The notes beneath the pieces are model-generated. The model saw only the letters and a list, made by a program, of their open reading frames with translations, made no database searches and was not told where the DNA came from. A stretch of DNA of 64,000 nucleotides from Prodigiosinella confusarubida (GTDB taxonomy: Bacteria > Pseudomonadota > Gammaproteobacteria > Enterobacterales > Enterobacteriaceae), in the NCBI RefSeq assembly GCF_002847015.1, contig NZ_CP025085.1, forward strand, positions 992,001 to 1,056,000, read 5' to 3'. Shown one piece after another: positions 56,153 through 64,000 of this stretch. Each line of letters starts with the position of its first letter. The first letter of the stretch is position 1. A program made the position numbers and the translations under genes.

Positions 56153-57463
56153 ATGAGTACCTCTCGTACCCAACAAATACAGCAAATTGAAGAAGAGTGG
56201 AAAAATGAGCGTTGGGAAGGCATCACCCGTCCTTATCGCGCTGAAGATGTCGTTAATCTTCGCGGTTCGGTCAACCCGGAAAGTACGTTGGCTCAATTGG
56301 GTGCGGCCAAACTGTGGAAACTCCTGCACGATGGTAAGTCACGCAAAGGCTATGTGAACTGCCTGGGAGCATTGACAGGAGGACAGGCATTGCAACAGGC
56401 CAAAGCCGGGTTAGAGGCGGTATATCTTTCCGGCTGGCAGGTGGCCGCCGATGCCAATCTGGCATCCAGTATGTATCCCGACCAGTCACTGTACCCGGCC
56501 AACTCGGTACCGTCTGTGGTGCAGCGCATTAACAATACATTCCGTCGCGCTGACCAGATTCAGTGGGCTAACGGTATCGGGCCAGACGATCCGCGTTATA
56601 CCGATTATTTCCTGCCGATTGTCGCGGATGCTGAAGCGGGTTTTGGTGGTGTTCTGAATGCGTTTGAATTGATGAAATCCATGATTGAGGCCGGGGCGGC
56701 GGCAGTCCATTTTGAAGACCAATTGGCCTCGGTGAAGAAGTGCGGTCACATGGGGGGCAAAGTATTGGTGCCGACGCAGGAAGCTATCCAGAAACTGGTG
56801 GCAGCCCGTCTGGCGGCGGATGTGCTGGGTGTGCCAACGCTGTTGGTTGCGCGTACCGATGCGGATGCGGCCGATCTGCTGACCTCTGACTGTGATGATT
56901 ACGATAAGGACTTTGTTACCGGTGAGCGCACGGTGGAAGGTTTCTACCGTACCCGGGCCGGTGTCGAACAGGCTATCAGTCGTGGGCTGGCGTATGCGCC
57001 TTATGCCGATTTGGTATGGTGTGAAACCTCGACACCCGATCTGGGGTTGGCACGTCGCTTTGCCGAGGCTATTCATGCAAAATTCCCTGGTAAATTGCTG
57101 GCCTATAACTGTTCACCGTCGTTCAACTGGAAAAAGAATCTGGATGACCGGACTATTGCCTGCTTCCAGGATGAGTTGTCGGAGATGGGTTATAAGTACC
57201 AGTTCATTACGTTGGCAGGGATTCATAGTATGTGGTTCAACATGTTTGATCTGGCCCATGCCTATGCCCAGGGCGAAGGTATGAAGCACTATGTGGAAAA
57301 AGTGCAGCAACCTGAGTTTGCTGCGAGTCAGGAGGGTTATACCTTTGTCTCACACCAGCAGGAAGTGGGTACTGGCTACTTTGATAAGGTGACGACGATT
57401 ATTCAGGGCGGGGCTTCTTCGGTCACCGCGCTGACGGGATCAACGGAAGAGCAGCAGTTTTGA
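56153..57463 (+). CDS. aceA: Isocitrate lyase
   Basis: AceA (436 residues) splits isocitrate to glyoxylate and succinate. The active-site loop KKCGHMGGK with Cys197 and the metal-binding [10 protein letters not shown] are present; the phosphate/substrate segment [13 protein letters not shown] is intact. GGAAGAG precedes the ATG, 26 nt after aceB. Confidence 0.98.
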   Translation: MSTSRTQQIQQIEEEWKNERWEGITRPYRAEDVVNLRGSVNPESTLAQLGAAKLWKLLHDGKSRKGYVNCLGALTGGQALQQAKAGLEAVYLSGWQVAADANLASSMYPDQSLYPANSVPSVVQRINNTFRRADQIQWANGIGPDDPRYTDYFLPIVADAEAGFGGVLNAFELMKSMIEAGAAAVHFEDQLASVKKCGHMGGKVLVPTQEAIQKLVAARLAADVLGVPTLLVARTDADAADLLTSDCDDYDKDFVTGERTVEGFYRTRAGVEQAISRGLAYAPYADLVWCETSTPDLGLARRFAEAIHAKFPGKLLAYNCSPSFNWKKNLDDRTIACFQDELSEMGYKYQFITLAGIHSMWFNMFDLAHAYAQGEGMKHYVEKVQQPEFAASQEGYTFVSHQQEVGTGYFDKVTTIIQGGASSVTALTGSTEEQQF

Positions 57464-57470
57464 TCTTGAG

Positions 57471-57491
57471 CGGCCAGCCTTGTGCTGGCCG
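57471..57491 (+). promoter_or_regulatory. Intercistronic hairpin aceA-aceK
   Basis: CGGCCAGC (57471-57478), loop CTTGT, GCTGGCCG (57484-57491), without a T run. In E. coli palindromes at this place help reduce aceK expression relative to aceA. Confidence 0.75.
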
Positions 57492-57510
57492 TATTCGTAT
57501 GGAGATCACG

Positions 57511-59265
57511 ATGATTCATGATCGGGAACATTTGGTAGCCCAGACGATATTACAAGGTTTTGATGCGCAGTATGGTCGTTTTCTGGAAGTCACTGCTGGT
57601 GCTCAGCAGCGCTTTGAACGCGCCGACTGGCTAGCCGTTCAGCAATCTATGAAGCAGAGGATCCACCTTTACGATCATCATGTTGGGCTGGTGGTGGCAC
57701 AGTTGGGGTGTATCACCGGTTCACAGTGTTATGACGCGGGTTTTGTCGAGCGGGTAAAGCAGATTTACACCTCGTTGCTGCCGGATTACCCACGTTTTGA
57801 AATTGCGGAAAGCTTCTTTAATTCCGTTTATTGCCGCCTGTTTAATCATCGTGAGCTGACGCCGGATAAGTTGTTCGTGTTCAGTTCACAACCAGAACAA
57901 CGTTTCCATGAAATTCCTCGTCCCTTGGCAAAAACCTTTACACCAACCGACGGTTGGCCGGTCATGTTGAAAAAGCTTCTGACGGATTTGCCGTTGCGTT
58001 TACCGTGGGAAAATCTGGACCGCGACATTGATTATATTGTGGACGCGCTACAGCAGGATTTTGCGGATGACTCATTATCGCAGGCGTCATTACAGGTGGC
58101 CAACGAGTTGTTTTATCGTAATAAAGCTGCCTGGCTGGTGGGAAAACTGTATTTGCCTGATGGTGTATTCCCTTTTTTGTTGCCGATTCACCATAGTGAG
58201 CACGGGGCCCTGTTTATTGATACTTGCCTGACGACGCAGGCGGAAGCCAGCATTGTGTTTGGTTTCGCGCGTTCCTACTTCATGGTGTATGCGCCATTGC
58301 CGTCTGCGCTGGTGGCTTGGTTGCGCGATATTCTGCCCGGCAAAACTACGGCGGAACTGTATCTGGCGATAGGATGCCAGAAGCACAGCAAAACCGAATA
58401 TTACCGCGAGTATCTGAATTATATGGCGGATTCGGAGGAGCAATTCATTATTGCGCCAGGTGTGAAAGGTATGGTCATGTTGGTATTCACATTACCGGCC
58501 TTTGACCGCGTGTTCAAAGTGATAAAAGATCATTTCGCCCCGCAGAAAGAGGTAAATGAGGAACGGGTTCGGGCCTGTTATCGCTTGGTGAAGGAGCACG
58601 ATCGGGTTGGGCGTATGGCGGATACGCAGGAGTACGAAAATTTCGTGATCGAAATGCGCCGTATCAGCCCGGAACTGCTGGCGGAATTGCAAAGAGAAGT
58701 ACCGGAGAAACTGGAATATTCAGGCGACAAACTGATCATTCGCCATTTGTATATGGAACGCCGCATGACGCCGCTGAATATCTATCTGGAGCAGGCGAAC
58801 GAACAGCAACTGCGGGATGTGATTGAAGAGTACGGTAATGCTATCAAGCAGTTGGCTGCGGCAAATATCTTCCCCGGTGATATGTTGTTCAAGAACTTTG
58901 GTGTTACCCGACACGGGCGGGTCGTATTCTACGATTACGACGAGATCTGCTACATGACGGAAGTGAATTTCCGCGATATTCCACCCCCACGCTATCCTGA
59001 AGATGAACTGGCGGCTGAGCCCTGGTACAGCGTGGCGTCAAATGATGTGTTCCCGGAGGAGTTTCGCCTGTTTCTGTGTGGCGATCGCCGCTTGTCGTCG
59101 TTATTCGAAGAGATTCATGGCGATCTGTTTCAGGCGGATTACTGGCGGGCGTTACAGCAGCGTATCCGTGAGGGACATATTGAAGATGTTTATGCCTATC
59201 GGCGCAGAAAACGTTTTAGTCAGCGTAATGCTGTACCGATAGGGCCACGAGTCAGTGCTGCCTGA
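57511..59265 (+). CDS. aceK: Isocitrate dehydrogenase kinase/phosphatase
   Basis: AceK (584 residues) phosphorylates isocitrate dehydrogenase to direct carbon into the glyoxylate shunt and reverses it with the same active site. The regulatory domain covers about 1-310 ([19 protein letters not shown]-like start, [17 protein letters not shown]). The kinase domain shows [14 protein letters not shown] and [23 protein letters not shown] 57511 with GGAG 7 nt upstream is preferred to ATG 57499. Convergent with iclR. Confidence 0.96.
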   Translation: MIHDREHLVAQTILQGFDAQYGRFLEVTAGAQQRFERADWLAVQQSMKQRIHLYDHHVGLVVAQLGCITGSQCYDAGFVERVKQIYTSLLPDYPRFEIAESFFNSVYCRLFNHRELTPDKLFVFSSQPEQRFHEIPRPLAKTFTPTDGWPVMLKKLLTDLPLRLPWENLDRDIDYIVDALQQDFADDSLSQASLQVANELFYRNKAAWLVGKLYLPDGVFPFLLPIHHSEHGALFIDTCLTTQAEASIVFGFARSYFMVYAPLPSALVAWLRDILPGKTTAELYLAIGCQKHSKTEYYREYLNYMADSEEQFIIAPGVKGMVMLVFTLPAFDRVFKVIKDHFAPQKEVNEERVRACYRLVKEHDRVGRMADTQEYENFVIEMRRISPELLAELQREVPEKLEYSGDKLIIRHLYMERRMTPLNIYLEQANEQQLRDVIEEYGNAIKQLAAANIFPGDMLFKNFGVTRHGRVVFYDYDEICYMTEVNFRDIPPPRYPEDELAAEPWYSVASNDVFPEEFRLFLCGDRRLSSLFEEIHGDLFQADYWRALQQRIREGHIEDVYAYRRRKRFSQRNAVPIGPRVSAA

Positions 59266-59282
59266 CACTGAGTGATATACCG

Positions 59283-60110
59283 TTAGCGTATGCCACCATA
59301 TTCATAAGTGATGTCTTTAGCCGCCTTGATGACCAGTGCACCCAATTCAGTAGTGCGATCATTTGTGATTCGGGATATCGGGCCGGAAATAGAAATGGCG
59401 GCAAAAGCTTCATGATGTTCATCCAGAATACAGGCGGCCACACAACGTAGCCCCAGCGCGTGTTCTTCATCGTCAAACGAATAACCTTGCTTGCGTATTT
59501 GCGCCAGATTTTCTTTTAAATTCTGTGAATTGCAGGTGTGTGGTGTGTAACTGTGCAACCCTTTTTTATGCAGTAGCTGCGAGATCTTGTCATCCGGCAG
59601 GCTGGCCAAAAAGGCTTTGCCAGCGCCAGAGGCGTGCATGGGCAATTTACCGCCGATGGGGGCAGACATCCGCATCAGCGCGGTACATTGTACCTGATCG
59701 ATAATGATGGCCTGATAATCTGAGTGGTCGAGCACCGCGAGATTGACGGTTTCCCCTGAGCTTTCCATCAGCTTGCGTAGCGTTGGATGCACCATGGTCA
59801 GTAAGTTACGGCTTTGCAGGAAGCTACTGCCGACCACAAACGCCTGCGCGCCAATGGTCCATAACCCCAGTTCACCCACCTGACGGACAAAGCCTTGCTG
59901 CTGCATAGTGCTTAGTAACCGATGAGTAGTGGAATTGGGTAAACCGGCCTGCTGAGCCAAATCAGTCAAGGCGATACTGCCATTTGCCTTGGCAATGTAT
60001 TCCAACAGGGTCAGACCACGCGTCAGTGATTGCACCTGCCCTGCGGGTTGAGCTGTCACGGTAGTGGCTCTGGGTTTCTTTCCTCGTTTGACTGGCTCTG
60101 GTGGCGTCAT
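59283..60110 (-). CDS. iclR: Acetate operon repressor IclR
   Basis: IclR (275 residues) represses aceBAK and itself; glyoxylate and pyruvate modulate binding. The N-terminal winged helix (LTDLAQQAGLPNSTTHRLLS) is followed by the effector-binding GAF-like domain with GGKLPMHASGAGKAFLASLP and YSFDDEEHALGLRCVAACIL. ATG 60110 matches the E. coli start; an open extension upstream is Lys-rich and not conserved. An IclR-like box overlaps its promoter. Confidence 0.95.
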   Translation of the reverse strand: MTPPEPVKRGKKPRATTVTAQPAGQVQSLTRGLTLLEYIAKANGSIALTDLAQQAGLPNSTTHRLLSTMQQQGFVRQVGELGLWTIGAQAFVVGSSFLQSRNLLTMVHPTLRKLMESSGETVNLAVLDHSDYQAIIIDQVQCTALMRMSAPIGGKLPMHASGAGKAFLASLPDDKISQLLHKKGLHSYTPHTCNSQNLKENLAQIRKQGYSFDDEEHALGLRCVAACILDEHHEAFAAISISGPISRITNDRTTELGALVIKAAKDITYEYGGIR

Positions 60111-60134
60111 GATCTCGGTTCCTTTTTCATATAA

Positions 60135-60149
60135 TGGAATTGATTTTCG
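60135..60149 (-). promoter_or_regulatory. Candidate IclR box in the iclR promoter
   Basis: TGGAATTGATTTTCG matches TGGAAATNATTTCCA at 11 of 14 defined positions. It lies 25 nt upstream of the iclR start, suited for autorepression. Confidence 0.55.
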
Positions 60150-60301
60150 TTTTTTTTTCAGAGATTGCAACCTTCTTCTGCAACACCTGATAAGTTGGTG
60201 TCAATAACTGAGAAACTCTCATCTGGCATGGGGCTGGCAGGGGGTGAACTTGTGCTAGGATAGACCTTCGCAGCGGCGATGGGGATTGACGACTGGAAAA
60301 G

Positions 60302-63300
60302 ATGATGGCGACGAATCGGTTAAACGAATTACAACAGCAGTTGGCACAACGCATTATGATTTTGGATGGTGGCATGGGAACCATGATCCAGAGTTATCAT
60401 TTGCAGGAAGAGGATTATCGCGGCGCCCGTTTTGCTGACTGGCCTAGCGATCTGAAAGGCAACAATGACCTGTTGGTGCTGACTAAGCCGGATGTGATTA
60501 CCGCTATTCATGATGGTTACCTGGAAGCGGGTGCCGATATTCTGGAAACCAATACCTTTAACTCGACCCGCATTGCCATGGCCGATTATGACATGGCGGC
60601 GTTGTCGGCTGAGATTAACACCGCTGCCGCCCGATTGGCACGCGCCTGTGCCGATGAATGGAGTACACGGACACCGAATAAACCGCGTTATGTCGCGGGT
60701 GTTCTTGGGCCAACCAACCGCACTGCCTCAATATCACCAGATGTGAACGACCCGGCATTCCGCAATGTCAGCTTTGATCAACTCGTTGATGCTTATCGGG
60801 AATCCACCCGTGCACTGATCGAGGGTGGTGTCGATTTGATTATGCTCGAAACCATTTTTGACACGCTAAATGCCAAAGCGGCGGTATTTGCGGTAGAAAG
60901 CGAATTTGAGGCGTTGGGTATCACGCTGCCGGTGATGATTTCTGGCACGATTACCGACGCCTCCGGCCGTACGCTGTCTGGCCAGACGACGGAAGGATTC
61001 TACAATGCACTGCGTCATGCCAGGCCGTTGTCGTTTGGTCTTAACTGTGCGCTGGGGCCGGATGAGTTACGACAGTATGTGGCGGAATTGGCGCGTATTG
61101 CCGAATGTTATGTCACCGCGCATCCTAACGCGGGTCTGCCCAATGCGTTTGGCGAGTACGACCTGGATGCACAGGCGATGGCGCAGCAGATTGGTGAATG
61201 GGCGCGCGCCGGGTTTTTAAATATTGTGGGTGGGTGCTGTGGTACTACGCCGCAGCATATTGCCGCTATCGCCCGAGTCGTGGAAGGTGTGGCACCGCGG
61301 CCGCTGCCAACCATTCCGGTAGCCTGTCGTCTGGCAGGGCTGGAGCCCTTGAACATCGCTGATGACACGCTGTTCGTCAATGTTGGTGAGCGTACCAATG
61401 TAACCGGTTCGGCTCGTTTTAAACAATTGATAAAAGAAGAAAAATATAACGAAGCGCTGGCAGTGGCCCGCCAACAGGTGGAAAGCGGTGCACAGATTAT
61501 CGACATCAACATGGATGAGGGAATGCTGGATGCCAAAGCGGCGATGATGCGTTTTCTCAATCTGATTGCCGGTGAGCCGGATATCGCCCGCGTCCCCATC
61601 ATGATTGACTCTTCCAAATGGGAGGTGATCGAAGCCGGGCTGAAATGTATTCAGGGCAAAGGTATCGTCAACTCGATTTCCATGAAGGAGGGGGAAGATA
61701 TTTTTCTCCATCACGCCAAATTGGTACGACGCTATGGCGCGGCCGTTGTCGTGATGGCGTTTGATGAAGTAGGGCAGGCGGATACCCGGGCCCGCAAGAT
61801 TGATATTTGTCGCCGGGCCTATCGCCTCCTGACAGAAGAGGTTGGCTTCCCGCCGGAAGATATTATTTTCGACCCCAATATTTTTGCCGTGGCGACCGGC
61901 ATTGACGAACATAACAACTATGCCGTTGATTTCATTGAAGCCTGTGCCGATATTAAAGCGCAATTGCCGCACGCGTTGATTTCCGGTGGTGTGTCTAACG
62001 TGTCGTTCTCATTCCGTGGCAATAATCCGGTTCGTGAAGCCATACACGCTGTATTCCTGTATTACGCTATCCGTAATGGTATGGATATGGGGATTGTGAA
62101 TGCAGGTCAGTTGGCGATCTATGATGATTTACCCGCCGAGCTGCGTGATGCGGTGGAGGATGTGATTCTTAACCGTCGCAACGATGCAACGGAACAGATG
62201 CTGGGTCTGGCGGAAAAATACCGTGGTAGCAAATCCGAGGGTGACAGCAATAAACCGCAACACGAGTGGCGTAGCTGGCCGGTGAAAAAACGGCTGGAGT
62301 ATTCTCTGATCAAAGGGATTACCGAATTTATTGAGCAGGATACCGAGGAGGCACGCCAACAGTCAGAACGCCCGATTGAGGTGATTGAAGGGCCGCTGAT
62401 GGATGGTATGAATGTGGTGGGCGATCTGTTCGGCGCCGGGAAAATGTTTCTGCCTCAAGTCGTGAAGTCCGCCCGAGTGATGAAGCAGGCGGTAGCCTAT
62501 CTGGAACCTTTTATTGAAGCCAGCAAGGCGAAAGGTTCCACCGCCGGGAAAATCCTGTTGGCAACGGTTAAAGGCGATGTACATGATATCGGCAAGAACA
62601 TTGTGGGTGTCGTGTTGCAGTGTAATAACTACGAGATTATCGATCTGGGCGTGATGGTTCCCACCGATAAAATTTTGAAAACCGCACGGGAAGAGAACGT
62701 CGATATTATCGGGTTGTCGGGGTTGATCACGCCATCCCTGGATGAAATGGTGAACGTGGCAAAAGAAATGGAACGGCAGGGCTTTACGCTGCCGTTGCTG
62801 ATCGGTGGTGCCACCACATCTAAAGCGCATACCGCAGTGAAGATAGAACAAAACTACAGTGGTCCAACCGTCTACGTACAAAATGCTTCACGTTCCGTCG
62901 GGGTCGTATCGGCGTTGCTGTCAGACACGCAACACGACGAATTTGTCGCCCGTATCCGCAAAGAGTATGAAACGGTGCGCATTCAGCATGGTCGTAAAAA
63001 ACCACGTACCCCGCCGGTGTCATTGGAAGCGGCACGGGATAATGCCCAGGCCATCGACTGGAAAAATTACACGCCGCCAGTGGCGCATCGACTTGGTGTA
63101 CAGCAGGTTTCCGCCGGCATTGAAACCCTGCGTAACTATATTGACTGGACACCGTTCTTCATGACCTGGTCGCTGGCTGGCAAATATCCGCGCATTCTGG
63201 AAGATGATGTGGTGGGTGAAGAAGCCAAACGGTTGTTTGCCGACGCGAATGCCATGCTGGATTCATTGGCCGCAGAGGGAGCGCTCAATCCTCGTGGTGT

Positions 63301-63991
63301 GGTCGGGATATTTCCGGCCAATCGTGTCGGTGATGATATTGAGATTTACACTGATGAGCATCGCAATGAGGTACGTGCGGTAGGCCATCATTTGCGCCAG
63401 CAAACCGAAAAAATCGACTTCCCTAACTATTGTCTGGCCGATTTTGTCGCCCCGAAATCCAGTGGAAAGCCAGACTATATCGGAGCATTTGCCGTTACCG
63501 GTGGGTTGGAAGAGGATCTGCTGGCGGAACAGTGGGAAGCGCAACATGATGATTACAACAAGATCATGCTCAAAGCGCTGGCGGATCGTTTGGCGGAAGC
63601 CTTTGCCGAATATTTGCACGAACGGGTACGTAAGGTTTACTGGGGATACGCGCCGAATGAAAATCTTGGTAGCGATGAGCTGATTCGTGAAAATTATCAA
63701 GGTATCCGCCCGGCTCCGGGGTATGCGGCGTGCCCGGAACATACCGAGAAAGCTACCATCTGGCAGCTACTGGATGTGGACAATCAAGCAGGAATGAAGT
63801 TGACGGAATCCTATGCCATGTGGCCGGGTGCCTCAGTATCCGGCTGGTATTTCAGCCACCCTGAAAGTAAGTATTTTGCCGTAGCACAGATTCAGCGCGA
63901 TCAGGTGGAAGACTACGCCCTGCGCAAGCAGATGACGGTAAGTGAAGTTGAACGCTGGTTAGCCCCGAATCTGGGGTATGACGCGGATTAA
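60302..63991 (+). CDS. metH: Cobalamin-dependent methionine synthase
   Basis: MetH (1229 residues; E. coli 1227) methylates homocysteine from 5-methyltetrahydrofolate through cobalamin. Order of domains: homocysteine/zinc barrel ([12 protein letters not shown]; zinc Cys pair in [10 protein letters not shown] near 310), folate barrel ([26 protein letters not shown]), cap, cobalamin domain with the axial His in [12 protein letters not shown] near 760, and SAM reactivation domain ([19 protein letters not shown]). ATG 60302 or the next codon can start. The stop codon lies at 63989-63991, so the gene is complete. Divergent from iclR. Confidence 0.98.
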   Translation: MMATNRLNELQQQLAQRIMILDGGMGTMIQSYHLQEEDYRGARFADWPSDLKGNNDLLVLTKPDVITAIHDGYLEAGADILETNTFNSTRIAMADYDMAALSAEINTAAARLARACADEWSTRTPNKPRYVAGVLGPTNRTASISPDVNDPAFRNVSFDQLVDAYRESTRALIEGGVDLIMLETIFDTLNAKAAVFAVESEFEALGITLPVMISGTITDASGRTLSGQTTEGFYNALRHARPLSFGLNCALGPDELRQYVAELARIAECYVTAHPNAGLPNAFGEYDLDAQAMAQQIGEWARAGFLNIVGGCCGTTPQHIAAIARVVEGVAPRPLPTIPVACRLAGLEPLNIADDTLFVNVGERTNVTGSARFKQLIKEEKYNEALAVARQQVESGAQIIDINMDEGMLDAKAAMMRFLNLIAGEPDIARVPIMIDSSKWEVIEAGLKCIQGKGIVNSISMKEGEDIFLHHAKLVRRYGAAVVVMAFDEVGQADTRARKIDICRRAYRLLTEEVGFPPEDIIFDPNIFAVATGIDEHNNYAVDFIEACADIKAQLPHALISGGVSNVSFSFRGNNPVREAIHAVFLYYAIRNGMDMGIVNAGQLAIYDDLPAELRDAVEDVILNRRNDATEQMLGLAEKYRGSKSEGDSNKPQHEWRSWPVKKRLEYSLIKGITEFIEQDTEEARQQSERPIEVIEGPLMDGMNVVGDLFGAGKMFLPQVVKSARVMKQAVAYLEPFIEASKAKGSTAGKILLATVKGDVHDIGKNIVGVVLQCNNYEIIDLGVMVPTDKILKTAREENVDIIGLSGLITPSLDEMVNVAKEMERQGFTLPLLIGGATTSKAHTAVKIEQNYSGPTVYVQNASRSVGVVSALLSDTQHDEFVARIRKEYETVRIQHGRKKPRTPPVSLEAARDNAQAIDWKNYTPPVAHRLGVQQVSAGIETLRNYIDWTPFFMTWSLAGKYPRILEDDVVGEEAKRLFADANAMLDSLAAEGALNPRGVVGIFPANRVGDDIEIYTDEHRNEVRAVGHHLRQQTEKIDFPNYCLADFVAPKSSGKPDYIGAFAVTGGLEEDLLAEQWEAQHDDYNKIMLKALADRLAEAFAEYLHERVRKVYWGYAPNENLGSDELIRENYQGIRPAPGYAACPEHTEKATIWQLLDVDNQAGMKLTESYAMWPGASVSGWYFSHPESKYFAVAQIQRDQVEDYALRKQMTVSEVERWLAPNLGYDAD

Positions 63992-64000
63992 TATTTTACC

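Overview
The window is chromosomal DNA from a gammaproteobacterium of the order Enterobacterales. The str, S10, spc and alpha ribosomal-protein operons, the def-fmt-rsmB-trkA and dprA-smg-yrdD-tsaC-aroE blocks and the metA-aceBAK-iclR-metH block are close in sequence and order to Escherichia coli. The accessory genes and overall flavour suggest a Pectobacteriaceae-like plant- or insect-associated genus. That genus-level guess is inference; the 16S rRNA gene at 46964-48506 would settle it.

Left part (1-17500). The enterobacterial frame slyD / slyX / fkpA / yheO-tusDCB is kept but broken by two accessory inserts. Between slyD and slyX lie an ethanolamine-type APC permease, an APH-fold small-molecule kinase and an AraC-type regulator. 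Between fkpA and yheO lie a MocR-type regulator divergent from a five-gene run (4,5-dihydroxyphthalate decarboxylase-like protein, nitrilase-family amidase, complete polar amino-acid ABC importer), then the lipid A modification operon eptA-pmrA-pmrB on the opposite strand.

Middle (17500-36330). This is the translation core: rpsL-rpsG-fusA-tuf, the S10 operon with its L4-responsive leader, the spc operon ending in secY-rpmJ, and the alpha operon (rpsM-rpsK-rpsD-rpoA-rplQ) with the S4 pseudoknot target. Between tuf and rpsJ, where E. coli has bfd-bfr, only a decayed bfr remains. After rplQ come yhdN, arfA (with a tandem 18-bp duplication inside its self-regulating hairpin), mscL, trkA, rsmB, fmt and def.

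Right part (42136-64000). dprA, smg, yrdD, tsaC and aroE are followed by a decayed yrdB and by yrdA, then a complete rRNA operon (16S, tRNA-Ile, tRNA-Ala, 23S, 5S). The 23S gene carries an intervening sequence of about 100 nt in helix 25. After the operon lie an unidentified gene remnant, metA with a dense MetJ/MetR operator, the glyoxylate-shunt operon aceBAK, iclR and metH. The left flank of the rRNA operon resembles that of E. coli rrnD and the right flank that of rrnE, which suggests a past exchange between rRNA operons.

Nothing here looks like a phage, insertion sequence, CRISPR array or plasmid. The best candidate for an undescribed system is the MocR-controlled amidase / decarboxylase-like / ABC-importer cluster at 6184-12069. 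The clearest structural oddities are the arfA hairpin duplication, the 23S intervening sequence and the two gene remnants bfr and yrdB.
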